A stretch of 7,833 nucleotides of DNA from JBCCZC01 sp039188505 (GCA_039188505.1 JBCCZC010000266.1:1-7833), one strand, 5' to 3'; numbered from the stretch's first letter, positions 1 to 6,684 are shown. Made by a program: numbers and translations. Notes: generated from the letters alone by a model not told the origin.

Positions 1-208
1 CCATCGCTTCCTCGCGCTCCTTCAGGAACAGCCCCTTGCCGCCGATCGCGCCAAGCGACCGGTCGAGGACCTGATCGCCACGCGTGGTCATGGGCACGAG
101 CGTCACGGTGAGGTCGGGGTGGAGGCGGCGAAGCTCGGCGGCAACGAATTCGGACTGCCAGAGGGCGAGCGGGCTCTTGCGGGTGGCAATTCTGAGTGTT
201 TGGGTCAA
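1..208 (-). CDS. hemC: Porphobilinogen deaminase (hydroxymethylbilane synthase), N-terminal part, cut by window edge
   Basis: This cytosolic enzyme joins four porphobilinogen molecules into hydroxymethylbilane, an early step of heme and siroheme synthesis. Only the first 69 residues lie in the window. They match the conserved HemC N-terminus: TLRIATRKSPLALWQ at residues 4-18, the VPMTTRGD stretch at 38-45 and the GGKGLF segment at 56-61, which belong to the first domain that lines the active-site cleft. The start is taken as TTG at 208-206, because family similarity begins at residue 3 and no ATG or GTG fits. This TTG overlaps the TGA stop of the upstream regulator as TTGA, so translation is probably coupled; no strong separate ribosome binding site is visible. 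The algR-hemC order is the one known from Pseudomonas. Identity is certain; the start is likely but not proven. Confidence 0.95.
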   Translation of the reverse strand, partial: MTQTLRIATRKSPLALWQSEFVAAELRRLHPDLTVTLVPMTTRGDQVLDRSLGAIGGKGLFLKEREEAM

Positions 209-933
209 AGGTTTTTCACTACTTTTCGGACCTGGGGAAGATTGCGGCGACTGACGTCCAGCCGGCGCTCCGTGTCACGCAGGACGACGACGGTTCCGCC
301 GTCGACGGACTTCTCGAGTCCGCGGATCCGATCGAGCGCCACCAGCGCGTTGCGATGGACCCGCAGGAAGCGGTCGGCAAATTCGCGCTCGAGCGCGACC
401 AGCGGCTCCTCGATCAGCACCTCGTCATCGGCCGTCACGACCGTCACGTATTTGTGTTCCGCGAGGAGGCAAAGCACGTCCTCGATCGGCACGAGCCTCA
501 GCTCGCCGCGCATGCGGGCGCACAGGTGGGAGCGCTGGTCCGGATCTGGCAGCGCGGCCGGGCTGCCCTCGACGCCGCGGAAGCGGCGGGCCCGGTCGAT
601 GGCTTCGACCAGGCGCTCGGCGCGGACCGGCTTGACCAGATAGTCGACCGCGCTCGCCTCGAAGGCGTTCAACGCATACTCGTCGTAGGCCGTGCAGAAG
701 ATGACGGCCGGCGCGGGATCCATGCGCTTGATGTGATGGGCGGCCTCGATGCCGTCCATCTCCGGCATCTGGATGTCCAGGAGGACGACATCGGGTCGCA
801 GCCGGTCGCAGACCTCGACCGCCTCGCGCCCGGTCATCGCCCGTCCCGCCAACTCACAGCAACCCGTTTCTTCGATTAGCCGCTCGAGGCGCTCCAGCGC
901 CAGCGGCTCATCGTCAACGATGAGAGCTTTCAT
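205..933 (-). CDS. algR: LytTR-family response regulator, AlgR-like
   Basis: This is a predicted DNA-binding response regulator of 242 residues, close to the length of AlgR. An N-terminal receiver domain (about 1-120) shows the acidic pair in VDDEP (D7, D8), the phospho-acceptor D53 in LLDIQMP, T81 and K101 in the LVKPV loop. A C-terminal LytTR DNA-binding domain (about 135-240) carries RVHRNALVALDRI and ends in the typical VSRRNLPQVRK helix. ATG at 933 is preferred over the in-frame GTG at 942, because GGGGAG sits 8 bases upstream of the ATG. The gene overlaps the kinase gene by 20 bases and hemC by 3. In Pseudomonas aeruginosa AlgR controls alginate, type IV pili and virulence genes; the regulon here is unknown. 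The family call is very sure. The symbol rests on the kinase-regulator-hemC order plus LytTR type. Confidence 0.9.
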   Translation of the reverse strand: MKALIVDDEPLALERLERLIEETGCCELAGRAMTGREAVEVCDRLRPDVVLLDIQMPEMDGIEAAHHIKRMDPAPAVIFCTAYDEYALNAFEASAVDYLVKPVRAERLVEAIDRARRFRGVEGSPAALPDPDQRSHLCARMRGELRLVPIEDVLCLLAEHKYVTVVTADDEVLIEEPLVALEREFADRFLRVHRNALVALDRIRGLEKSVDGGTVVVLRDTERRLDVSRRNLPQVRKVVKNL

Positions 934-1987
934 TCCCTGCACTCCCCGGGGGCGCCTGCGTCGGCCACCGCAGCATGGCGACGAATTGCCCGGATTCCCG
1001 CCTGGCGTCCAGTGTAGCGCGGCTCGCGTAGCGAAGCATGAGGCGCTGGCGGATGTTCTCGAGCGCGAGGCCAGTCCCCGATCGATTCGGCGGTGCCTGG
1101 GCGGCCACCGGATTGATGATCACGAGCACCGCCGTGCGCGTCTTGTCGTCGAACGTACCTCGGACCGTCACCGTGCCACCCTCGCGCAGCGCCTGGATCC
1201 CGTGCTGGATCGCGTTCTCCAGCAGCGGCTGCACGACCAGGGCCGGCAGCGTCGTCGCGGACGGAATGGCGTCCACGTCCCAGTCGATCGCGAGCCGGTC
1301 GCCGAGGCGCAGGCGCTCGATGGCCGCATAGCGCTTGCAGATCGCGACCTCCTCGCCGAACGACCACGTTCCCTCGCCCTTCGCCAGGGAGGCGCGGAAC
1401 AGGTCCGACAGGTCCTCGACGGCGCGCTCCGCCGCCGCAGGATCGCGTCGGATCACGCTGGCGATGGTGTTGAGTGCATTGAACAGGAAGTGCGGCCGGA
1501 TCCGGGCCTGCAGCGCCTGGAGCCTGGCGTCGGCCGCCCGCTCGACCTGCCGCCGCCAGGCCAGCTGGACAAAGAAATAGCGCAGGGCGGCCGCGCCGAC
1601 GAGGCCACCGACGAGAACGTTGCCGAGGACCACGCTGTGTGGCGGCGTTCCGGGAGGCAAGACCCCGAGCGCGACGCTGGAGTCCAGCCATACGGCGGCC
1701 CAGGTACCGCAGAAGACCACGGCCAGGATGATCGCGTAGGCCAGGGATACGCCAAGCGCGCGATGGAGCTCGGCAAGGCGCGGGCCCAGGATGCAAAGCA
1801 GCCCCGCCACCCAGAGGGCCAGCAGTTGGGCAAACAGGCTCAGGAGCGCGAGCCGACGCCAGTCGAAGCCCTCGATACGGTCCGGCGATAGCGTCAGGAC
1901 GAGCACGATGAGTTCGGCGATCAAGAAGACGGCAAAGAGGTTGCCGGGACGGCAGAAGTTCGGAAAGCTCGGCGCCTGCTCAGGCAC
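914..1987 (-). CDS. algZ: LytS/AlgZ-type membrane sensor histidine kinase
   Basis: This inner-membrane sensor (357 residues) is the likely partner of the adjacent AlgR-like regulator. Residues 16-140 hold several hydrophobic segments (about 16-34, 47-69, 78-101 and 119-140) with short loops, so there is no large periplasmic domain. A short linker leads to the His_kinase box RPHFLFNALNTI, with the presumed phospho-acceptor H166, and then an ATPase domain with the N-box PLLENAIQHG (N258) and GTGLALENIRQRL near 304-316. The usual DNG of the ATP-lid region is replaced by INP at 291-293, a divergence I associate with the AlgZ/FimS group. The start is GTG at 1987, overlapping the esterase stop by 8 bases (GTGCCTGA); no good ribosome binding site is visible, which suggests coupling. 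Pseudomonas has argH beside algZ; here an esterase gene takes that place. The stimulus is unknown. Confidence 0.9.
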   Translation of the reverse strand: MPEQAPSFPNFCRPGNLFAVFLIAELIVLVLTLSPDRIEGFDWRRLALLSLFAQLLALWVAGLLCILGPRLAELHRALGVSLAYAIILAVVFCGTWAAVWLDSSVALGVLPPGTPPHSVVLGNVLVGGLVGAAALRYFFVQLAWRRQVERAADARLQALQARIRPHFLFNALNTIASVIRRDPAAAERAVEDLSDLFRASLAKGEGTWSFGEEVAICKRYAAIERLRLGDRLAIDWDVDAIPSATTLPALVVQPLLENAIQHGIQALREGGTVTVRGTFDDKTRTAVLVIINPVAAQAPPNRSGTGLALENIRQRLMLRYASRATLDARRESGQFVAMLRWPTQAPPGSAGNESSHR

Positions 1988-2648
1988 GCAGACGCTGGCT
2001 CAGGAACGTGCGCAGATCGTCGATCTCCTGGGGACTGACGGCGTGCGGCATTGGGTAGGTCTTCCATCCCACGTCGTAGCCCCAGGACGTCAGCGTCTGC
2101 GCACTGGCTTCGCCGAGAGCCATCGGCACGACCGGGTCCTGGGTGCCGTGGCCCATGAAGATCGGTGTCTTCGCGTTGGCGGTGCTGCGTTCATCCGCGA
2201 GGCGCTCGGCCAGCGGCAAGTAGGTCGACAGGGCCACGATGCCGGCATAGGCCTCGGGCGCGCGGAGCGCGTGGAACAGAGCGACGGCGCCGCCCTGGGA
2301 GAAGCCCGCGATAACGATCGAGGCGGGGGCGACGCCCCGCGACTGCTCCCGGGCCACGAGGTCCGCGACCGCCTGGCCCGAATCCTCGATGCCCTCGGCG
2401 TCGACGCGCGCCTTCAGATCGAGGCCGCGGATGTCGTACCAGGCGGGCATGACCGTGCCGCCGTTGATGGTGACCGCGCGCCGCGGCGCATGGGGGAACA
2501 CGTAGCGGATGGCCGGCTGTCCCGGCCAGGCGAGGGCCGGCACGATCGGCTCGAAGTCGTGGCCGTCGGCCCCCAGCCCGTGCAGCCAGACGACGGCCGC
2601 GGTCGGCGCCGGGCCGGTCTCGATCTCAACGCAGGGCAGCAGGCTCAT
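1980..2648 (-). CDS. Carboxylesterase / phospholipase-carboxylesterase family alpha/beta hydrolase
   Basis: This is a predicted serine hydrolase of 222 residues, the normal size of the bacterial EstB/YpfH and eukaryotic acyl-protein thioesterase family. The order of motifs fits the fold: an oxyanion-hole strand and loop VVWLHGLGADGHDF (19-32), the family FPHAP motif (51-55), PAWYDIRG (68-75), the nucleophile elbow GFSQGG with S117, acid D171 in GTQDPVVP, and H202 in PMPHAVSPQE. The triad is complete, so an active enzyme is expected. There is no signal peptide, so it probably acts in the cytosol on short-chain or fatty-acyl esters; the natural substrate cannot be read from the sequence. The ATG at 2648 overlaps the upstream gene's stop as ATGA, and its stop overlaps the kinase start, so it is translated as part of the sensor operon. 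Confidence 0.92.
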   Translation of the reverse strand: MSLLPCVEIETGPAPTAAVVWLHGLGADGHDFEPIVPALAWPGQPAIRYVFPHAPRRAVTINGGTVMPAWYDIRGLDLKARVDAEGIEDSGQAVADLVAREQSRGVAPASIVIAGFSQGGAVALFHALRAPEAYAGIVALSTYLPLAERLADERSTANAKTPIFMGHGTQDPVVPMALGEASAQTLTSWGYDVGWKTYPMPHAVSPQEIDDLRTFLSQRLRA

Positions 2649-3775
2649 CGGTCGTCCGCGCCGTCGGTGACGATTCGCTGCTCGTCGAAACGGAAACCAG
2701 GCGCAGTCGCGGTGATCACGAGGTAAGGCGCGTCGCCAAGCCGCTCCGGGTCACCCCAGCGGGTGCCGTCGTAACGCGCAGTCCAGCCGCTGCGAGAGGT
2801 CCAGGACGTCGCGCTGCCGCGGCGGTCGAGTTCGGCCGTCAGAAAGCCCTCGAAGCGCCTCATCAGGCGTTCCCGCGGTGCCGCCTCGGCGGTGAAGGCG
2901 CTCTGCACGAGGCGTCCGCCGACGAAGATCTGAGCGACGCGGCCACGGATACCCTGGAGCGAGATCGGCAGGGTGCAACGGACGACGAGGTGAGCCTCGA
3001 AGCGGCCGGCCTCGAGGCAGCTTCGCCCGGGAACGCCGGACTCGAGCGGGTCGAGCAGCCGCCCGCCGTCGAGGTCCAGATGGTGGTTGGGGACGACATC
3101 GAGGCTCAGCCCTTCCCGGAGGAGGCTGGCGGCGATCACCTCCGCCCGGGTGCGCGGCTCGACGAAGGTCGCGACAGGGGCTTCGTCATCCGGATTACGG
3201 AAGTAGCGGATCCGGGTGATGTTGGCGACGAGGTGGCGGTCCTGCAGCAGGTCGCCGAGGTTCATGTCGATTCGCGCGAACAGGCGGCGTTGATCGGCGA
3301 GCGCAGCGCCGACCCGCTCCCGGTCCTCGGCGGGCACTTCGAAGGCGCGCTGGGCGTCCTGGTTATTGATCACCAGGAAATAGCCCTCCTTGAGCTGCGC
3401 TGGATCGCGGGCGGCGACGAAGCCGATGGAATGGATCTCGATAAGGGACGGCACCACGCGGCCGCGACCGGTGCCTTCGTCGTAGCCGTTGAGTCGTACC
3501 CAATCGCCGAAGGTCCAGACGGTGTCATCATCGAGAGCCTCCACGCGGCCCTGCAGCTCGCCGGCGACCACGGCGACGCGGGCTGCCCGCGTGTCCTCGT
3601 CGAGCGCTGCAGACCCGGGTTCGCGCTGCACCATCGCCATGGCCTGAGCGGCGTAGTCGAAGTCGTCGATATTCCTGATGACCGCATCGAGAACCGTGGC
3701 GTCGTCCAGCACACGGCTTTCGGCAGCCACCGCCGCGGCGGACAGCAACGTGAGGACTGCGAGGACTGCTTTCAT
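2645..3775 (-). CDS. Uncharacterised secreted protein, first gene of the esterase-algZR-hemC operon
   Basis: I do not recognise this 376-residue protein. It begins with a clear Sec signal peptide: K2, a hydrophobic core at 3-16, and a probable cleavage after A17 or A18 (AVAA before ESRV), so it is likely periplasmic or secreted. It has no lipobox and no later membrane segment. The mature part is acidic and mixed alpha/beta in look, with an aspartate-rich start (LDDATVLDAV, NIDDFDY), a stretch GYFLVINNQDAQRAFEVP (131-148), and a segment at 222-290 holding the only two cysteines, C253 and C267, which could form a disulfide. The C-terminal 55 residues are rich in tryptophan and arginine (W325, W331, W340). 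The frame stays open upstream to 4078. The ATG at 3775 is chosen because the signal peptide starts there and a GGAG lies 11 bases before it. Its stop overlaps the esterase start as ATGA. Confidence 0.85.
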   Translation of the reverse strand: MKAVLAVLTLLSAAAVAAESRVLDDATVLDAVIRNIDDFDYAAQAMAMVQREPGSAALDEDTRAARVAVVAGELQGRVEALDDDTVWTFGDWVRLNGYDEGTGRGRVVPSLIEIHSIGFVAARDPAQLKEGYFLVINNQDAQRAFEVPAEDRERVGAALADQRRLFARIDMNLGDLLQDRHLVANITRIRYFRNPDDEAPVATFVEPRTRAEVIAASLLREGLSLDVVPNHHLDLDGGRLLDPLESGVPGRSCLEAGRFEAHLVVRCTLPISLQGIRGRVAQIFVGGRLVQSAFTAEAAPRERLMRRFEGFLTAELDRRGSATSWTSRSGWTARYDGTRWGDPERLGDAPYLVITATAPGFRFDEQRIVTDGADDR

Positions 3776-3865
3776 CTTGCGTGAGACTCCGGGTCGGTTT
3801 CCGCGCGCATGGTAACGGTTGGCGCAGCCTCGGTGCGAACCTCCGATGGCCGCGCAGACGGTGGT

Positions 3866-3877
3866 TGGCTTAAGCCA
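3866..3877. repeat. 12-base perfect palindrome in the divergent promoter region
   Basis: TGGCTTAAGCCA is a perfect inverted repeat with no spacer. It lies 91 bases from the start of the secreted-protein gene and 181 from lptM. A dimeric regulator could bind it, but its uninterrupted form does not match an operator that I recognise. It could also be chance. Confidence 0.35.
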
Positions 3878-4020
3878 GCAATCTGTCGGACCTGGCCGGA
3901 TCTGCTGCGCGGCCACAAGAGAGGGCATGAGCAGAAGACACCCACTCGTCAAATTGCGACACCGATGCTCCTTGCAGGACACGGGCACCGAGAATTCGGC
4001 AACCGACGACGTATTCGGAC

Positions 4021-4026
4021 TAGAAT
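4021..4026 (+). promoter_or_regulatory. Possible sigma70 -10 box for lptM
   Basis: TAGAAT matches the -10 consensus at five of six positions and lies in AT-richer DNA 31 bases before the lptM start, giving a leader of about 25 bases. No convincing -35 box stands at 16-18 bases; the nearest candidate, TTCGGC at 3995-4000, would need a 20-base spacer. The call is weak. Confidence 0.3.
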
Positions 4027-4057
4027 TGAAGGCATCAGACTGCGGAGAAAAGTCGAG

Positions 4058-4225
4058 ATGGAGAGACGCAACGAGCAAACGGTCCGAATCGGACGATTGG
4101 CGGTGCTTCTGCCGCTGCTGCTCGTGCTCGCGGCATGCGGTCAGAAGGGGCCCCTGTACCTCCCCGACCCGCCGCCCGCCAACGGAGAGCAGGGCGAGGA
4201 GCAGGGCGAGGAGGACGAGGCATGA
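4058..4225 (+). CDS. lptM: LPS translocon maturation lipoprotein LptM (YifL/LppL family)
   Basis: This is a small outer-membrane lipoprotein of 55 residues. It has a basic N-terminus, a hydrophobic core (14-24) and the lipobox LAAC with lipidated C27, followed by GQKGPLYLPDPPP, the family signature. In E. coli LptM binds the LptD/LptE translocon and helps LptD reach its correct disulfide pattern. The start is ATG at 4058 with GGAG about 10 bases upstream; the open frame before it is not coding. The C-terminus after the prolines is only a short, very acidic tail built on two EQGE units from a 12-base tandem repeat. The stop overlaps the dapF start as ATGA. The gene lies directly next to dapF, as in E. 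coli, whereas Pseudomonas has lysA between them. Confidence 0.93.
   Translation: MERRNEQTVRIGRLAVLLPLLLVLAACGQKGPLYLPDPPPANGEQGEEQGEEDEA
4187..4210 (+). repeat. Tandem 12-base repeat in the lptM tail
   Basis: Two exact copies of GAGCAGGGCGAG (4187-4198 and 4199-4210) are followed by a degenerate GAGGACGAGG. They encode the acidic EQGE-EQGE tail of LptM. The 12-base unit keeps the frame, so slippage would change tail length by four residues without disrupting dapF. Confidence 0.85.
4209..4214 (+). promoter_or_regulatory. Ribosome binding site of dapF inside lptM
   Basis: AGGAGG, a full Shine-Dalgarno match, ends 7 bases before the dapF ATG at 4222. It lies within the glutamate codons of the LptM tail. 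This fixes the dapF start at 4222 rather than at a more upstream codon in the same frame (for example 4135). Confidence 0.8.
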
Positions 4226-5025
4226 AGCAAGCCTTCGTGAAGATGCAGGGCGCCGGGAACGACTTCGTCCTGATCGATGCCCGCGAGAAGCCCTTCCGGC
4301 CCGACCCCGATCTGGTCCGCTGGATCGCCGACCGGCGCTACGGTATCGGATGCGATCAGCTCCTCGTCATCGAGTTCGCCGGCGGCGGTACCGCCTACCA
4401 CATCTACAACAGCGATGGCTCGACGGCTGCCCAGTGCGGCAACGGCGCCCGCTGCGTTGCCCGCTATCTCGCCGACCTCGGCGCCATCAAGCCCGGAGAC
4501 ACGCTGCAATCGCCCGGCGGTTCGGTGGTCGTGGACTTCGAGGCGGGGCTCGTCAGCATCGACATGGGTCATCCGAGTTTCGAGTCCGCCGCCGCAGGCT
4601 TCAGCGGCGCCGCGCGGGATGTCATCGAGATCGACGGCACGACCTGGACCTTCGACATCGTCTCCTTCGGCAATCCCCATGCGGTGATCGCGGTCGACGA
4701 CATCGGGTCGGCGCCGGTCGGCGCCGTCGGCAGGGCCCTGCAGGAGGACGAGCGTTTCGCCGAAAGCGTCAACGTCGGCTTCGCCCAGGTGGTGGACCGG
4801 GGGCACATGCGCCTGATCGTCTACGAACGGGGCGCGGGCGAGACGCTCGCTTGCGGCAGCGGTGCGTGCGCGGCCGTCGCGGTTGCCCGGCGCGATGACC
4901 GGGTCGACGACGCGGTCAACGTCACTCTGCCGGGCGGTACGCTGAGAATCTTCTCGGACGACATCGGCTCGATGCGCATGGCGGGGCCAGCAGAATATTC
5001 GTTCCGAGGCGAGTTCGAACGATGA
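4222..5025 (+). CDS. dapF: Diaminopimelate epimerase
   Basis: This cytosolic PLP-independent epimerase converts LL- to meso-diaminopimelate, the direct precursor of lysine and of the peptidoglycan cross-linking residue. The 267 residues are close to the family length. The N-terminal FVKMQGAGNDFVLID, the first active-site cysteine C72 in STAAQCGNGARC, SFGNPHAV (148-155) and the second cysteine C211 in GETLACGSGAC are all intact, so both catalytic bases of the two-base mechanism are present. ATG at 4222 is the start, given the ribosome binding site and the family N-terminus. It overlaps lptM and the DUF484 gene by ATGA at each end, so production is likely coupled to both. Confidence 0.98.
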   Translation: MKQAFVKMQGAGNDFVLIDAREKPFRPDPDLVRWIADRRYGIGCDQLLVIEFAGGGTAYHIYNSDGSTAAQCGNGARCVARYLADLGAIKPGDTLQSPGGSVVVDFEAGLVSIDMGHPSFESAAAGFSGAARDVIEIDGTTWTFDIVSFGNPHAVIAVDDIGSAPVGAVGRALQEDERFAESVNVGFAQVVDRGHMRLIVYERGAGETLACGSGACAAVAVARRDDRVDDAVNVTLPGGTLRIFSDDIGSMRMAGPAEYSFRGEFER

Positions 5026-5699
5026 GCGTGGAGGCGATCGACGAAGCGAACGTCATCGAATGGCTACGCGAGAATCCGGGCGCGCTTCAACGACACCCGG
5101 ACGTGCTTGCCGAACTCGAACTGCGCCACGAAGCCGGCGCCGGCACCTCCCTGATCGAGCATCAGGTCGCCGTGCTGCGGGACCAGATTGCCGGGCTGAA
5201 GGACAAGCTGCGGGACTATCACGAATCGGCCGAGGCCAACGAGGTTCTGTTCCGGCGGGTCCATGACCTCTATCTGGACATGCTCCGCGTGGGTACTGGC
5301 GAGGAGCTGGTGGCGCTGGTCACGCGACGGCTAACCGCGGATTTCGGCTGCGACGCGGCCTCCATCGGCCAGCTGGCACCGGGCGCCACCGTTGCCGGCG
5401 TCCGCGGCCTGGCGGCGGCGGGTCCCCTGTTCGACGAGGTCGTCAAGGCCGGCAGCCCGATCTGTGGCCGCCTGGCTACGCAGCGACTGGAAGCCGTCTT
5501 CGCGCCGGACGACGTGGCCGAAATCCGGTCCGCGGCGGTCATCCCCTGGGGGGTGCCGACCGCTGGCCTCCTCGTTCTCGGGAGCCGCGATGAGCGCAAA
5601 TTCTATCCGGGCATGGGCACCCTTTTCCTGGAGCTTCTCGGGCAGATGCTCGGGCAGCGTCTTGCGGCATTGACCGCCGATGAGCACGACGCGGGCTGA
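5022..5699 (+). CDS. DUF484 family protein (YigA-like)
   Basis: This is a conserved protein of 225 residues of unknown biochemical role that regularly sits between dapF and xerC in gammaproteobacteria. The N-terminus has the family pattern VIEWLRENPGALQRHPDVL (11-29), then a probable coiled coil at about 44-75 (heptad-like LRDQIAGLKDKL), then a GAF-like domain from about 76 to the end (LVTRRLTADFGCDAASI, then AAVIPWG and LGSRDERKFYPGMGTLFL). No membrane segment or signal peptide is seen, so it is cytosolic. The ATG overlaps the dapF stop (ATGA), with GAGGCGAG shortly upstream, and the 3' end overlaps xerC by 20 bases. The position suggests a link to XerC or cell-wall synthesis, but that is inference from gene order only. 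Confidence 0.92.
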   Translation: MSVEAIDEANVIEWLRENPGALQRHPDVLAELELRHEAGAGTSLIEHQVAVLRDQIAGLKDKLRDYHESAEANEVLFRRVHDLYLDMLRVGTGEELVALVTRRLTADFGCDAASIGQLAPGATVAGVRGLAAAGPLFDEVVKAGSPICGRLATQRLEAVFAPDDVAEIRSAAVIPWGVPTAGLLVLGSRDERKFYPGMGTLFLELLGQMLGQRLAALTADEHDAG

Positions 5700-6594
5700 C
5701 TGGATCGCGCGTTTCGACGCGCACCTCGCCGGCGAGCGCCGCTGCTCGGACCACACGCGCTCGGGCTACGGCCGTGATCTGCGCCGCTGGGACGAGCTGG
5801 CGGATGAGTTCGGTTTTGCGGCGGACGAACTCGATCTGCCCCGCGATGCCATCCGGGCGATGGTCTCGCGGCTGCACCGCCAGGGCCTCGGCGGGCGGTC
5901 GCTGCAGCGCTGGCTTGCGGCCGTTCGGGGCCTGTACCGCTTTCTCCTGCGGGAGGAAATCGTGAGCGCCAACCCGGCCGATGGTGTGCGCGCGCCGAAG
6001 ACCCGGCGCAAGCTTCCCTCGGCCCTCGATCCGGATGAGATCGAGCGGTTGCTGGCGATCCCCGCTGATACCCCGATCGCCGTCCGGGACCGGGCGATGC
6101 TCGAGCTCTTCTACTCCTCCGGTCTCCGCCTCGCGGAGCTGGATGCGCTCGACTGGGACGACATCGATCGTGGCGAGCGCCTCGTCCGCGTGGCGGGCAA
6201 GGGCAGCAAGACCCGTGTGCTCCCGATCGGACGGCCCGCGATGGCGGCGCTGGAGTCCTGGCGCGACACCCAGCAGGCGTGGTGCTCGCGACAGGAAGGC
6301 CCGGCGATCTTCACGTCCCGCACCGGCAAGCGTCTGAGCGTGCGATCGATCCAGTCACGGGTCGAGCACTGGGCGCGGCAGCAGGGGCTCTGGAAGCGCG
6401 TTCATCCGCACCTGCTGCGTCACTCATTCGCAACGCATCTGCTCGAGTCCAGCGGCCAGCTTCGGGCGGTGCAGGAGCTGCTCGGGCACGCCGATCTGGG
6501 GACCACACAGATCTACACGCATCTGGACTTCCAGCACCTCGCCGAGACCTACGATCGAGCCCATCCCCGCGCCCGTCGGCGGCGCAAGGACTAG
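5680..6594 (+). CDS. xerC: Tyrosine recombinase XerC
   Basis: With XerD, XerC resolves chromosome dimers at the dif site near the division septum. The 304 residues show the SAM-like core-binding domain (about 5-92) and the catalytic domain with every active residue: R150 in SSGLRLAEL, K174 in VAGKGSKTR, H244 and R247 in HPHLLRHSFATHLLE, H270 in LLGHADLGTT, and nucleophile Y279 in QIYTHLD. The RSIQSRV segment (222-228) and the ELLGH block are typical of Xer proteins. XerC rather than XerD is chosen from the dapF-DUF484-xerC order and the similar spacing of the catalytic residues. The ATG at 5680 lies inside the DUF484 gene and has no good ribosome binding site, so reinitiation after that gene is likely. 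This is a resident housekeeping recombinase, not a mobile-element integrase. Confidence 0.96.
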   Translation: MSTTRADWIARFDAHLAGERRCSDHTRSGYGRDLRRWDELADEFGFAADELDLPRDAIRAMVSRLHRQGLGGRSLQRWLAAVRGLYRFLLREEIVSANPADGVRAPKTRRKLPSALDPDEIERLLAIPADTPIAVRDRAMLELFYSSGLRLAELDALDWDDIDRGERLVRVAGKGSKTRVLPIGRPAMAALESWRDTQQAWCSRQEGPAIFTSRTGKRLSVRSIQSRVEHWARQQGLWKRVHPHLLRHSFATHLLESSGQLRAVQELLGHADLGTTQIYTHLDFQHLAETYDRAHPRARRRRKD

Positions 6595-6626
6595 CCCGGA
6601 ACGCCGGCAGGCCCGCATCGCTCCCG

Positions 6627-6653
6627 CTTGCAAGCCCGCCTGCGCGCCCACAG
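6627..6653 (+). promoter_or_regulatory. Possible heat-shock (sigma32-like) promoter for hslVU
   Basis: CTTGCAA at 6627-6633 resembles the sigma32 -35 element (CTTGAAA). GCCCACAG at 6646-6653 partly matches the -10 element (CCCCATNT), with a 12-base spacer within the usual range. hslVU is a heat-shock operon in E. coli, so a promoter here would make sense. The -10 match is imperfect and the call is tentative. Confidence 0.25.
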
Positions 6654-6679
6654 TTCTGGAACCTGACGAAAGCACGCTC

Positions 6680-6684
6680 GAGGT
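6680..6684 (+). promoter_or_regulatory. Ribosome binding site fixing the TTG start of hslV
   Basis: GAGGT ends 7 bases before TTG at 6692. No ATG or GTG lies between this site and the catalytic threonine codon, so the site decides for a TTG start. Confidence 0.75.

Larger units (their letters stand above)
3776..4057. other. Divergent intergenic region between the secreted-protein gene and lptM
   Basis: This 282-base stretch separates the two divergent operons and must hold both promoters. Longer reading frames cross it, but none shows a recognisable protein or a ribosome binding site of its own. It is visibly less GC-rich than the genes, mainly in the part next to lptM (about 3940-4057). It contains a 12-base perfect palindrome (3866-3877) and a possible lptM -10 box (4021-4026). 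I see no tRNA, riboswitch or terminator hairpin in it. Confidence 0.6.

Noticed and set aside
749..1891. 380-codon open frame on the plus strand opposite the kinase gene
   Set aside because: It is a GC-rich antisense shadow: the minus-strand kinase is clearly coding, and the antisense product is low-complexity arginine-rich with no family signature.
2990..3784. 264-codon plus-strand frame opposite the unrecognised secreted protein
   Set aside because: I considered that this strand might be the real gene, but the minus strand has the signal peptide, the ribosome binding site and ATGA coupling to the esterase gene.
3776..4078. N-terminal extension of the secreted protein up to 4078
   Set aside because: The extension carries no signal or domain features and would bury the signal peptide that begins at the ATG at 3775.
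4141..4806. 221-codon minus-strand frame opposite dapF
   Set aside because: It is antisense to an intact dapF with both catalytic cysteines, with no ribosome binding site or recognisable domain.
3819..4898. 359-codon plus-strand frame across lptM and dapF
   Set aside because: It lies out of frame with lptM and dapF, both securely identified, and its product is an arginine-rich low-complexity string.
5306..5313. Chi-like octamer GCTGGTGG
   Set aside because: A single octamer inside a GC-rich gene is expected by chance and says nothing specific.
5680..6594. Tyrosine recombinase as a sign of an integrated mobile element
   Set aside because: Gene order, length and catalytic spacing identify resident XerC. 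There is no attachment-site repeat, tRNA or cargo next to it.
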